From: Lachnospiraceae bacterium
GTDB lineage: Bacteria; Bacillota; Clostridia; Lachnospirales; Lachnospiraceae
Reading direction: 5' to 3'
Length of the DNA: 64,000 nucleotides
NCBI GenBank assembly: GCA_024698705.1
Contig: JAILQX010000008.1
Span: forward strand, 1-64,000
Part shown: positions 46,020 through 55,096 of the stretch, piece after piece
Position numbering within the stretch: the stretch's first letter is position 1
How the letters are laid out: every line of letters starts with the position of its first letter
The notes under the pieces: generated by a model
The model's input: the letters and a program-made list of their open reading frames with translations, nothing else
The model's database searches: none
What the model was told of the DNA's origin: nothing
Made by a program: the position numbers and the translations under genes

Positions 46020-47003
46020 ATGTCAGGTCTTGTGGATTTAAAAAACGGAATTAACAAAATATATTCAAAATATGCGGTTTATATAAACCCGTTCATGAAG
46101 TTTGTTCTGGCATTGATGGTATTTTTTATCATCAACACGAAGATGGGCTTCATGGATAAGCTGAACAACGGAATGATAGTATTGATGGTCGCATTGTTCT
46201 GCTCGTTCATGCCGTTGGCTTTTATGGCATTGCTGGAGACATTGTTCATTCTGGGACATTTCTATGCACTCAGTCTTGAAGTGACTATCGTCGCTGCGGT
46301 CGTACTGTTTCTGATGTATATACTTTTTGTGAGATTTACACCGAAGGAGTCGGTATTTGTTCTTCTCATGCCGGTTTTCTTCGCGCTTAAGATACCCTAT
46401 CTCCTGCCGGTACTTGCGGGACTCATAGGTACTCCGATATCGGTCATATCGATAGCATTCGGCGTGGTCGTCTCATACCTGATCGACTGGGCACTGGCCA
46501 ACGAATCGATGTTACAGTCGGTTGCCGATGAGAATATGGTCAACAGGCTCAGGGCGATAGTTGATGCGATGCTTGGCAATAAAGCCATGATATGCATGAT
46601 AATAAGTTTTTCCATAGTTGTTGTGGCGGTTTATACGATCCGTAAGCTTGCTATCAAGTACAGCTGGCTGATAGCCATATTTGTGGGAGTGTTCCTTGAT
46701 ATAGTATTTTTGTATATATTTATGCTCAAATACAATCTGGATTATTCGGTAATCGGAGTCATGATGGGCAATATCATCGCGGCGCTTCTTGCAATGGTCG
46801 TCGAATTTTTCATACACAATCTGGATTACAGACGTACCGAGAAGCTGCAATTTGAGGATGATGAATACTATTATTACGTGAAGGCAGTACCGAAGATGGG
46901 CGTATCGCCCGCAACGAAGAGGACACCTTCAAAGACAGGCCAGGACAGCAGAAAGGATTCGCATACATACAAGACGGCTAACGGGGTCAGAAGGACAACC
47001 TGA
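46020..47003 (+). CDS. polytopic membrane protein of unknown function
   Basis: I do not recognise this 327-residue protein. It has about nine membrane helices up to residue 260. A soluble tail then carries FEDDEYYYYVKAVPKMG and a basic, Ser/Thr-rich C-terminus (TPSKTGQDSRKDSHTYK). The tyrosine-rich VKAVPK segment looks like a conserved block. It is followed after 31 bases by the c-di-AMP synthase gene cdaA, so a link to the envelope or c-di-AMP is possible but is inference. Confidence 0.72.
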   Translation: MSGLVDLKNGINKIYSKYAVYINPFMKFVLALMVFFIINTKMGFMDKLNNGMIVLMVALFCSFMPLAFMALLETLFILGHFYALSLEVTIVAAVVLFLMYILFVRFTPKESVFVLLMPVFFALKIPYLLPVLAGLIGTPISVISIAFGVVVSYLIDWALANESMLQSVADENMVNRLRAIVDAMLGNKAMICMIISFSIVVVAVYTIRKLAIKYSWLIAIFVGVFLDIVFLYIFMLKYNLDYSVIGVMMGNIIAALLAMVVEFFIHNLDYRRTEKLQFEDDEYYYYVKAVPKMGVSPATKRTPSKTGQDSRKDSHTYKTANGVRRTT

Positions 47004-47034
47004 CAGCCTGTAACATGAAACGGATTTAAGAGCA

Positions 47035-47913
47035 ATGGAACAGATATCATTTTTTATAGAACAGCATATTTCAAATCTGCACTTTCCCACGATCAAAGCA
47101 ACGGATATAATTGAGATCCTGATCATATCGTTTCTTGTGTATCACATTATGGTTTGGGTCAGAAATACCAGAGCATGGTCATTGCTTAAGGGCGTGGTCG
47201 TGATCCTGGTGTTTGTTTTGCTTGCGGAGGTATTCCACATGACTACCATCATGTGGATCATTCAGAATGTTCTGTATCTGGGTACGGTCGCGATAATCGT
47301 CGTATTGCAGCCGGAACTCAGGAAAGCGCTGGAGGAACTGGGTAAGAAAAATTTTCTTTTTGGTATATTCAGGGATAATGACGAAGAAGAAGGTCTGTTC
47401 TCCGACCAGACGATCAGAGAGATCACCAGAGCCGCATTTGAGATGGGCAAGGTACGTACAGGTGCGCTCATGGTCATCAAGCAGGAAGACAATCTGGCCG
47501 AATTTGAGAGAACCGGTATCGCGGTCGACGGTATCGTTACATGCGAGCTGCTGATCAACATATTTGAACACAACACACCGTTACATGACGGTGCTGTTAT
47601 CATAAGCGGAAACCGTATAACTTCCGCAACCTGTTATCTTCCGCTTTCCGACAGCACGATGTTGAGTAAGGAACTGGGGACCAGACACAGGGCTGGTGTC
47701 GGAATGTCCGAAGAGACCGACTCCCTCGTAGTCGTAGTTTCCGAAGAGACGGGAAAGGTTTCGATCGCATACAAGGGCACATTGGAAAGAAATGTTACCG
47801 CTGAGGAGCTCGAGATCAAGCTGACATCCATCCAGAAGAAGCCTGTGGAAGAAAAACGCAAAAAACCATGGAAAGGAAGGGACGCTAGAAATGGCAAAAA
47901 AGCTGACGCATAA
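47035..47913 (+). CDS. cdaA: diadenylate cyclase CdaA
   Basis: The 292-residue enzyme has three N-terminal membrane helices (residues 20-100) and a DAC domain with LHDGAVII (DGA motif) and GTRHRAGVGMSEE (RHR motif), both needed to condense two ATP into c-di-AMP. The second messenger controls potassium and osmolyte transport and wall homeostasis. The C-terminus ends in a basic stretch. It overlaps the cdaR gene by 23 bases. Its own ribosome binding site is weak. Confidence 0.95.
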   Translation: MEQISFFIEQHISNLHFPTIKATDIIEILIISFLVYHIMVWVRNTRAWSLLKGVVVILVFVLLAEVFHMTTIMWIIQNVLYLGTVAIIVVLQPELRKALEELGKKNFLFGIFRDNDEEEGLFSDQTIREITRAAFEMGKVRTGALMVIKQEDNLAEFERTGIAVDGIVTCELLINIFEHNTPLHDGAVIISGNRITSATCYLPLSDSTMLSKELGTRHRAGVGMSEETDSLVVVVSEETGKVSIAYKGTLERNVTAEELEIKLTSIQKKPVEEKRKKPWKGRDARNGKKADA

Positions 47914-48898
47914 TCTGGGACTCAAAATTCTTGCGGTTCTGGCATCTGTCATCCTGTGGTTTATCGCGATCAATATCAACGATCCGATGAGTACAAATGT
48001 CTACAACGTCACGGTACAGATGGAGAATCTTGATAAGCTTGTCAATAACAACAAGTATGTGGAAGTACTGGACAATACGGACACAGTAAGGGTTACGGTT
48101 AAAGCTACACGTTCGGAACTCAAGGAGATAACTGATAAGAATATTACGGCAGTGGCCGATGTCGATAAGATGACGGAAGGTAATTACATACCTATCGAAC
48201 TGTCATGCAACAAGGCTAATGTCAGCAGCAACGATCTGACCGGGGACAAGGAATACGTCAAGGTCAATGTGGAGAACATAAAGCGCAGACAGCTTCCGAT
48301 CACCGTTGCAACACAGGGTGAGCCCGGCGAGGGTTATATGCTCGGCGGCACTTCGACCGCACAGAACGCAGTCATGCTTTCCGGACCGGAATCCCTTATA
48401 AGCAAGGTAAGCGCGGTATCGGTCGATATCGATATCGAAGGCGCGGAGAGCGATGTAAATATATCACTGCCCATTCATCTGTATGATGTGGACGGCCGGG
48501 AGATAACCGACAGCAGGATCAACAAGAGCATAAATGATGTATCCACGACAGCAAGCATCTGGCTGATCAAGGGTGTTCCGGTTGAATACAAATATATCGG
48601 AGAGCCTGCGGAAGGTTACATGGTACAGGGCAATATCTCGGCAGATATCAATTACATAACGATCGCCGGAAAAGCAAGCGTACTTAAAAACATTCAGAAG
48701 ATCGATGTCAGTGAAGCCATTGATGTGACCGGAGCTTCAAGAGACATTGAATCATATATCGATCTCAAAAAACAGCTTCCCGACGGGGTAAGCTTTGCTG
48801 AAGTTGATGCAGCAACAAAAACAGAGGTTTCACTGAGGATCATCAAGACTCCTACGGAGGAAGATGAGGACGGAGAAACTCAAAATGAGGAGGAATGA
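47891..48898 (+). CDS. cdaR: YbbR-domain regulator of CdaA
   Basis: The 335-residue protein has one N-terminal membrane helix (residues 11-28: LKILAVLASVILWFIAININ) and a series of extracellular YbbR repeats. It is the membrane partner that tunes CdaA activity. It overlaps cdaA by 23 bases and is followed three bases later by glmM. This gene is distinct from the CdaR sugar-diacid regulator at 28541, which shares only the name. The tail is Glu-rich. Confidence 0.93.
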   Translation: MAKKLTHNLGLKILAVLASVILWFIAININDPMSTNVYNVTVQMENLDKLVNNNKYVEVLDNTDTVRVTVKATRSELKEITDKNITAVADVDKMTEGNYIPIELSCNKANVSSNDLTGDKEYVKVNVENIKRRQLPITVATQGEPGEGYMLGGTSTAQNAVMLSGPESLISKVSAVSVDIDIEGAESDVNISLPIHLYDVDGREITDSRINKSINDVSTTASIWLIKGVPVEYKYIGEPAEGYMVQGNISADINYITIAGKASVLKNIQKIDVSEAIDVTGASRDIESYIDLKKQLPDGVSFAEVDAATKTEVSLRIIKTPTEEDEDGETQNEEE

Positions 48899-48901
48899 TC
48901 A

Positions 48902-50251
48902 ATGGCCAGACTATTTGGTACCGACGGAGTAAGAGGAGTTGCAAATGACGAGCTTACACCGCAATTGGCAATGCAGCTTGGACAGGCGGGAGCGCATGTT
49001 CTCACAAAGGAAAACGAACACAAGCCCACTATCATGGTAGGATGTGACACACGTATATCGGGAGATATGCTCGCAAACGCGCTGATGGCAGGTGTCTGCA
49101 GCGTTGGAGCCAATGCGGTATATGTTGGCGTAATGCCTACACCGGCAGTTGCTTATCTGACCAAGAAATATAAAGTTGATGCGGGTGTAGTCATCAGCGC
49201 ATCGCACAATCCCGTGGAATTCAACGGCATAAAGTTTTTTGACGGCAACGGATATAAGCTTCCCGATGAGATGGAAGACGAGATCGAGGCACTCATCAAA
49301 AACGGCATGAAGGATGTCGCATTTCCTACGGGGCCGAGTGTCGGAAAGATCAAATACAGGACCGATGCGAGAGAAGAATACATCAATCATTCGATCAAGG
49401 CGGTTCCCGTTGATCTGACAGGAAAGAAGATAGTCGTTGACTGCGCGGAAGGCGCATCATATTATACATCCGTTGAAGCATTGAAGGAGCTGGGTGCAAC
49501 AATCATCGCGATCCATAACAATCCCGACGGGACCAATATCAATGCAAACTGCGGTTCAACCCACATGGAAGAGCTGATGGCAAGAGTCGTATTTGAAAAG
49601 GCAGACATAGGTCTTGCATTTGACGGTGATGCGGACAGACTGCTGGCAGTCGATGAGAACGGAACATTGGTTGACGGTGACCAGATAATGTCGATCGTCG
49701 GCAATCATATGAAGAAACAGGGTAAGCTTCACGGCGATACCATAGTTGTAACGGTAATGTCAAACCTTGGATTCACGATCATGGCCAAGGAAAACAATAT
49801 AAAGGTTGAGACCACAAAGGTAGGCGACAGATACGTTCTCGAGCGTATGAAGGAGATAGGCGCAAGTCTCGGAGGAGAGCAGTCAGGACACGTTATCTTC
49901 CTTGATGAGAATACGACAGGAGACGGACTGTTGAGCGCGCTTCATCTTCTCGAGGTTCTCGTTGATACCGGCAAGCCCCTCAGTGAGCTCGCAAAGATCA
50001 TGACGGTTATGCCTCAGGCACTTGAAAATGCAATGGTTCCCAACCACAAGAAGGATAATTACATGGATTATCCCGAGATCGCAAGCGCGATAGCCGAGAT
50101 AGAGAAGAAATTTGCAGGTGAAGGAAGAGTCCTCATAAGACCTTCCGGAACAGAGCCTAAAGTAAGGGTCATGATAGAAGGCAAGGACAAGGCTCAGATC
50201 GATGCCGAGGCTAAAAAGCTTGCCGAACTGATTCAGAATACTATGCTATAA
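48902..50251 (+). CDS. glmM: phosphoglucosamine mutase
   Basis: The 449-residue enzyme converts glucosamine-6-phosphate to glucosamine-1-phosphate for UDP-GlcNAc and peptidoglycan. The active serine is in ISASHNPVEFNG, the metal loop is FDGDADRLL, the sugar loop is GGEQSGH and the phosphate loop is RPSGTEPKVRV. The cdaA-cdaR-glmM order is conserved in Firmicutes, and GlmM binds and inhibits CdaA. No terminator follows before the HPr promoter. Confidence 0.97.
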   Translation: MARLFGTDGVRGVANDELTPQLAMQLGQAGAHVLTKENEHKPTIMVGCDTRISGDMLANALMAGVCSVGANAVYVGVMPTPAVAYLTKKYKVDAGVVISASHNPVEFNGIKFFDGNGYKLPDEMEDEIEALIKNGMKDVAFPTGPSVGKIKYRTDAREEYINHSIKAVPVDLTGKKIVVDCAEGASYYTSVEALKELGATIIAIHNNPDGTNINANCGSTHMEELMARVVFEKADIGLAFDGDADRLLAVDENGTLVDGDQIMSIVGNHMKKQGKLHGDTIVVTVMSNLGFTIMAKENNIKVETTKVGDRYVLERMKEIGASLGGEQSGHVIFLDENTTGDGLLSALHLLEVLVDTGKPLSELAKIMTVMPQALENAMVPNHKKDNYMDYPEIASAIAEIEKKFAGEGRVLIRPSGTEPKVRVMIEGKDKAQIDAEAKKLAELIQNTML

Positions 50252-50254
50252 AAC

Positions 50255-50283
50255 TTGTTTATATAATAAAAAAATGGTATTAT
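50255..50283 (+). promoter_or_regulatory. sigma-A promoter of the HPr gene
   Basis: TTGTTT and TATTAT are separated by 17 bases, about 42 bases before the HPr ATG. Confidence 0.6.
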
Positions 50284-50324
50284 AGTAGTAGGGTAAAGTA
50301 CTAAATGTTTTGGAGGTAAACTGT

Positions 50325-50588
50325 ATGGTATCCCAGAAGGTAGTTATAAAGAACCCGACAGGGTTACACCTAAGACCGGCCGGCATCCTATGTAAGGAGG
50401 CTATGCAATACAAATCATTGATAACATTTACTTTTCGTGACAGTACAGCGAATGCCAAGAGTGTTTTGAGTGTCTTAGGAGCATGTGTTAAATGCGGAGA
50501 CGAGATCGAGATAACCTGTGACGGTGAAGATGAAGCCGATGCTTTGAAGGCTTTGATCACAGCAATCGATAACGGTCTCGGAGAATAG
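50325..50588 (+). CDS. HPr-family phosphocarrier protein
   Basis: The 87-residue protein has the PTS phosphorylation site in PTGLHLRPAG (His about 15) and the regulatory Ser site region AKSVLSVLG (Ser about 46). It takes phosphate from enzyme I or is phosphorylated on Ser by HPr kinase for catabolite control. No ptsI is next to it. ATG 50325 follows GGAGGTAAACTGT; a TTG at 50310 is inside the ribosome binding site and is rejected. Confidence 0.92.
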   Translation: MVSQKVVIKNPTGLHLRPAGILCKEAMQYKSLITFTFRDSTANAKSVLSVLGACVKCGDEIEITCDGEDEADALKALITAIDNGLGE

Positions 50589-50637
50589 ATTCTGAATCAA
50601 AACAGAACGTAGAGAAAGCTTATAACAGTTATCTGGG

Positions 50638-50665
50638 GCGCGCCGTAATTAACGGCGCGCTTTTA
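50638..50665 (+). terminator. intrinsic terminator after the HPr gene
   Basis: GCGCGCCGT and ACGGCGCGC pair around AATTA, followed by TTTTA. Confidence 0.8.
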
Positions 50666-50694
50666 GTGACGATGAGCTGAGAAGGAGAAAAGAG

Positions 50695-52371
50695 ATGATT
50701 AATTTTAAGCGTTACATGAGAAATCCGGTTATGGATTATCCGGAGAGGGAGTGGCCGAACAAACAGATAGAAAAAGCTCCCGTTTGGTGCAGTGTGGACC
50801 TGCGTGACGGTAATCAGGCGCTGATCGATCCGATGCAGGTTGATGAGAAGATAGAGTTCTTTCAGTATCTGTTGAAGCTTGGCTTCAAGGAGATCGAGAT
50901 CGGTTTCCCTTCAGCCAGCCAGATCGAGTATGATTTCTTAAGACAGCTTGTTGATCGCAAACTGATCCCCGATGACTGCAAGGTACAGGTACTTACTCAA
51001 TGCAGGGAAGAACTCGTGGCAAGGACATTCGAATCCATTAAGGGCATAAAGAACGTCATAATGCATATCTACAATTCAACATCCACGCTCCAGAGAGATG
51101 TTGTATTTAACAAGAGCAAGGAAGAGATCATTGACATTGCAATAGCGGGAACAAGAATGGTAAAGGAGCACATGAAGGGTTTTGATGGCAACATCATTCT
51201 TGAGTATTCTCCCGAAAGTTTCACCGGAACCGAGGTTGATTACGCACTTGATGTGTGCAATGCGGTCATCAGGGAGTGGGGCCCCACAAAGGAGAACCCC
51301 ATGATCATAAATCTTCCTTCAACGGTCGAGATGACGACACCCAACGTATATGCGGACAGAATAGAGTGGATGGGCAAGCATCTTGAGAACAGGGAAGCCG
51401 TTATACTCAGTATCCATCCTCACAATGACAGGGGTACGGCTGTTGCAAGTGCGGAGCTGGCGCTTCTTGCAGGTGCGGACAGAGTAGAGGGCACATTGTT
51501 CGGTAACGGGGAAAGAACCGGAAATGTAGATATCCTTAACATAGCCTATAACATGTTCTCACAGGGCATCGATCCCGAACTCAATATTGAAAATATAAAC
51601 GAGAGCATTGAGATATACGAGAGATGCTGCAAGATACCGATCCATCCGAGACATCCTTATGCTGGAAAACTCGTATTTACCGCATTTTCGGGATCTCATC
51701 AGGACGCTATCAACAAGGGCGTGCATGCCATGAAGGAACGTGGCAGTAAGATATGGCAGGTTCCGTATCTTACGATCGATCCTTCGGACATCGGAAGAGA
51801 ATACGAGCCTATCGTACGTATCAACAGCCAGTCCGGCAAGGGCGGGGTCGCATTTATCATGGATACGTATTTCGGCTTCAAGCTTCCCAAGGCTATGCAT
51901 AAGGAATTTGCCAATGTTATCCAGATCATGAGTGAGAAGCAGGGTGAGATCAGTCCCGACCAGATCATGGAAGCATTCAGCAAAGAATACCTCGAAAGAA
52001 AGGAACCGTTACATTTCAGAAAGCTCAGAGTCGACGATCTGTCGGATGAGGTTGAAAGCAACTTTGATACAAAGATCAATCTTATTTATACACTGAACGG
52101 CAAAGAGGATTCTCTTGAGGCAGTCGGCAACGGACCCATCGATGCGGTTAAGCGCGGACTCATCGAAAAACTCGGTCTTGACATCAAGATACTTGATTAT
52201 TCGGAGCACGCTCTTCAGTCCGGTTCAAATTCGCAGGCAGCAGCTTATATCCATCTGCTCGATGCCGAAACCGGCAGCGTGACCTACGGCGTAGGCGTAA
52301 GTTCCAACATCACGAGAGCCAGCGTAAGAGCCATATTCTCCGCTATCAACAGACTCGGTCTGATCAAATAA
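50695..52371 (+). CDS. leuA: 2-isopropylmalate synthase
   Basis: The 558-residue enzyme condenses acetyl-CoA with 2-oxoisovalerate for leucine synthesis. The catalytic start SVDLRDGNQAL, the metal His in SIHPHNDRGTA, the GNGERTGNVD segment and the C-terminal regulatory domain (residues 440-558) place it in the longer LeuA class. No T-box leader is visible in the 106 bases upstream. AAGGAG precedes the ATG. It is not followed by leuCDB. Confidence 0.95.
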   Translation: MINFKRYMRNPVMDYPEREWPNKQIEKAPVWCSVDLRDGNQALIDPMQVDEKIEFFQYLLKLGFKEIEIGFPSASQIEYDFLRQLVDRKLIPDDCKVQVLTQCREELVARTFESIKGIKNVIMHIYNSTSTLQRDVVFNKSKEEIIDIAIAGTRMVKEHMKGFDGNIILEYSPESFTGTEVDYALDVCNAVIREWGPTKENPMIINLPSTVEMTTPNVYADRIEWMGKHLENREAVILSIHPHNDRGTAVASAELALLAGADRVEGTLFGNGERTGNVDILNIAYNMFSQGIDPELNIENINESIEIYERCCKIPIHPRHPYAGKLVFTAFSGSHQDAINKGVHAMKERGSKIWQVPYLTIDPSDIGREYEPIVRINSQSGKGGVAFIMDTYFGFKLPKAMHKEFANVIQIMSEKQGEISPDQIMEAFSKEYLERKEPLHFRKLRVDDLSDEVESNFDTKINLIYTLNGKEDSLEAVGNGPIDAVKRGLIEKLGLDIKILDYSEHALQSGSNSQAAAYIHLLDAETGSVTYGVGVSSNITRASVRAIFSAINRLGLIK

Positions 52372-52411
52372 AAGAAACCTTTGTAATTAGATCGCCAAAA
52401 GGAATTTGAGT

Positions 52412-53269
52412 ATGAAAAAACTTATCGTAACAGGCTGCAACGGGCAGCTGGGCAGAGAGATAAACAGGTTTTACGGGGATAATGCGGACATTGTTCTTGT
52501 AAATACCGATGTGGAAGAACTTGATATAACAAATATCAATGCGGTGACGGAACTGGTAAATAAGGAAAAGCCTTATGCCATAATCAACTGTGCGGCTTAT
52601 ACCGCCGTGGATGCGTGTGAGACAAACAGGGATACGGCATTTAAGGTAAATGTCATTGGCCCCAGAAACCTTGCGATCGCGGCTCAGTCGGCAGGTGCAA
52701 AGATCGTTCATATTTCCACGGATTATGTATTTGACGGAAGGAAGGAAACACCGTATTTTGAATCGGACAATATCTGTCCGCAGAGTGTGTACGGCGAGAC
52801 AAAGGCCGAAGCCGAGAAGATGGTCACCATGTTTTCGGACAGGTTCTTCATATTCAGAACGGCATGGCTGTACGGTGACGGCAAGAATTTTGTAAAGACC
52901 ATGCTCAGGCTTTCGGAGGATCATGACAAGGTAAGGGTTGTCGGAGACCAGTTCGGAACACCCACAAGTACAGCAGAGCTCGTTAAAGCGATCGACAGCA
53001 TACTTTTTACGGATAATTACGGCATATATCATGCGACCTGTGAAGGAAGCTGTAACTGGGCGGAATTTGCCGCGGAGATCTTCAGACTTGCGGGAAAGTC
53101 AACCGTGGTTGAACCGATCACAACGGCTGAGTACGGTGCGGCGGCAAACAGACCGGCACATTCGATACTTGAGAATCGTATGTTAAAGGCTGTCGGAGGA
53201 TATACATTTGCCGACTGGCATGATGCGATAAAGGTTTATATCGACGAGCTGTCTTCAGATAAGCAGTAA
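52412..53269 (+). CDS. rfbD: dTDP-4-dehydrorhamnose reductase family protein
   Basis: The 285-residue short-chain dehydrogenase has the NAD(P) site VTGCNGQLGREI, the STDYVFDG motif (Ser/Thr and nearby Tyr) and YGETKAEAE (Tyr-x-x-x-Lys). It makes dTDP-rhamnose for surface polysaccharides. ATG 52412 follows AAAGGAATTTGAGT. No rfbABC genes lie nearby. Its 3' end overlaps the convergent membrane gene by 34 bases. Confidence 0.9.
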   Translation: MKKLIVTGCNGQLGREINRFYGDNADIVLVNTDVEELDITNINAVTELVNKEKPYAIINCAAYTAVDACETNRDTAFKVNVIGPRNLAIAAQSAGAKIVHISTDYVFDGRKETPYFESDNICPQSVYGETKAEAEKMVTMFSDRFFIFRTAWLYGDGKNFVKTMLRLSEDHDKVRVVGDQFGTPTSTAELVKAIDSILFTDNYGIYHATCEGSCNWAEFAAEIFRLAGKSTVVEPITTAEYGAAANRPAHSILENRMLKAVGGYTFADWHDAIKVYIDELSSDKQ

Positions 53270-54951
53270 ACGATGATATAGGGCAGGGCGATCATCAATG
53301 CATAAGCATAACGTAGATCGGCTGCCAAAGGAGTTGCCGCAAACAGCGACAGATGAATAAAGATCACGGGAAGCATCGGAAGTATCCGGTGCTTCTTTTT
53401 ATTGAGGATGCAGATATCAATACATATGATGAGAAACCAGAAAAAAGCACCCATCGAATACATTGTGCCATATACCGGGATCATGGTGTAGAACTTATAT
53501 ATCAGCTCGCAGATCTTGACGGAAACGCGATTGTTTGTGAGCGACGAAGAATGAAGATCATAGCCGTATTCGGTGATACCGAAGAAAACAGTCTGCTGGG
53601 GGTTCATCGGAGCCCAATAGCCCATTGTGAGATCCCTGAAGGCGGCCAGATAATCGGACGGATATGTGAGCCCCAGCCGGAGCCACAGTCTGCCGTAGTC
53701 GTCAAGATGTTCGTGGAAATACTCGCTGTCACCTTCGACAACCCATGCGGTCATGGGATCTGCGCCCTGGGGAGAATAGGTCGCACGGATATCCTCTACC
53801 CGGCCGATCTTTTCTATAAGACTGCGCTGTTCATCCGTAAGCGGTCGTTCATTGTATATGACGCGTCCGAATTGCTCAAGAGGAACGCACATCGCATACA
53901 CGCTGTCGTCGGACAATACGTTACATGCCCTTGCTACGGGAACCCTTACGATAACCGTGATGAGCAATATGAGCGCGGAGCATATAAGATAAGGCCGTAT
54001 TTGCTTTCTCATGGCTATCAGAAGGATGAGCGCAGATATTAAAAATGCATAGAAGCCGTTATGACGCAGCAGACAGGTTCCCAGTCCGCTGAGGACATAC
54101 AGGATACCATCCCTTGTTGTGAATCCTGATACGATCCGCATCCAGGTAACGGTCAGAACAAGTACCGATACGGAGAATAACACATCTTTCCATACGGTTA
54201 CCGAATACATGAGGTTATACGGAAGAAGAACGAATGCCAGCAGCAGAGCGATACGCACACCTTTGGAAAGGCCTTTTTCATACATGGTCTCAATTGCATA
54301 GGCTATGCCGAAGCTGACAAGCATCATCTGAACCACGCTGTAGCAGGCTATTCCCAAGTATGTTGAATGAGTGATCGAATACCCGAGGTTGAAAAACAGT
54401 CCGAATATGATCGTATGCACCCAGGGATGGTGGTTGACAAGCGGTTCCGCACCAATGATCTGAGCATATTGATGAATGCTGTCGGGAGTCATGACTGCGG
54501 GAAAATTAAGCACAAAAAAAGGCAGGCAACAAACAAATACCAGGCCTGCATATATGAACAGGATACGTTTTGAAAACGGTTTAGGATCCTGCTTTAAGGA
54601 TTTTTTTTTTGCAAATGAAAGGATCGCGTTTAACAGTTCGCAGAACATGAAGAAGAGTCCGAGCATGCTGAATAAAACGTATATGAGTATAAAAAATCTG
54701 TTTTCAAGACCTCCGGTAAGGTCATCAAACAGGGCGTAAAGGATGGCAAATAAGGCAGCCGGTATAGCGGAAGCGATCTTCACGTTGCGGGCACTTTCCT
54801 CTTTTTTGCATAACAGGATAAAGGCACCGAGAAAGATACACACAAGAAGGATATTTGTGGATTCCAGGTTGCCGATATTCATCCATGCAAAACTTATAAA
54901 GAAAGCTTCGATGATGCTTGTTATGATGTTTTTCTTATTTGCACTGTTCAT
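53236..54951 (-). CDS. large polytopic membrane protein, DUF6020-like
   Basis: The 571-residue protein has about 13 membrane helices with a large extracellular region near residues 360-460. An FPAVMTPDSIHQYAQ motif after the fifth helix, followed by NHHPWVHTII, resembles GT-C or PMT-like membrane glycosyltransferases and the DUF6020 family. A function in surface polysaccharide assembly is likely but unproven. It is convergent with rfbD, and the genes overlap by 34 bases at their ends. Confidence 0.78.
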   Translation of the reverse strand: MNSANKKNIITSIIEAFFISFAWMNIGNLESTNILLVCIFLGAFILLCKKEESARNVKIASAIPAALFAILYALFDDLTGGLENRFFILIYVLFSMLGLFFMFCELLNAILSFAKKKSLKQDPKPFSKRILFIYAGLVFVCCLPFFVLNFPAVMTPDSIHQYAQIIGAEPLVNHHPWVHTIIFGLFFNLGYSITHSTYLGIACYSVVQMMLVSFGIAYAIETMYEKGLSKGVRIALLLAFVLLPYNLMYSVTVWKDVLFSVSVLVLTVTWMRIVSGFTTRDGILYVLSGLGTCLLRHNGFYAFLISALILLIAMRKQIRPYLICSALILLITVIVRVPVARACNVLSDDSVYAMCVPLEQFGRVIYNERPLTDEQRSLIEKIGRVEDIRATYSPQGADPMTAWVVEGDSEYFHEHLDDYGRLWLRLGLTYPSDYLAAFRDLTMGYWAPMNPQQTVFFGITEYGYDLHSSSLTNNRVSVKICELIYKFYTMIPVYGTMYSMGAFFWFLIICIDICILNKKKHRILPMLPVIFIHLSLFAATPLAADLRYAYALMIALPYIIVYCLSEDSSSI

Positions 54952-55013
54952 GAGACTAATTATAACAGAGAGCTGAAATGTGTGAAAGATGTTTTTGTGT
55001 TATACTTAATGTA

Positions 55014-55069
55014 GCATTCCGGCAAAATGCCATATCGCAGCATGCTTCGCAAAATGCGATCCTGCATGC
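55014..55069. repeat. intergenic structured inverted repeats before galK
   Basis: GCATT (55014) pairs with AATGC (55026). ATCGCA (55034) pairs with TGCGAT (55055), and GCATGC occurs at 55040 and 55064, so nested alternative hairpins are possible. TATACT at 55001-55006 may be the -10 box of galK, which would put these in the 5' leader. Confidence 0.5.
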
Positions 55070-55096
55070 GCGGCCGGTCGTGATAAGAGGTGCTGT

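Noticed and set aside
53353..54042. 229-codon plus-strand frame within the DUF6020-like gene
   Set aside because: It is antisense to a protein with a clear membrane-helix pattern and has no ribosome binding site.
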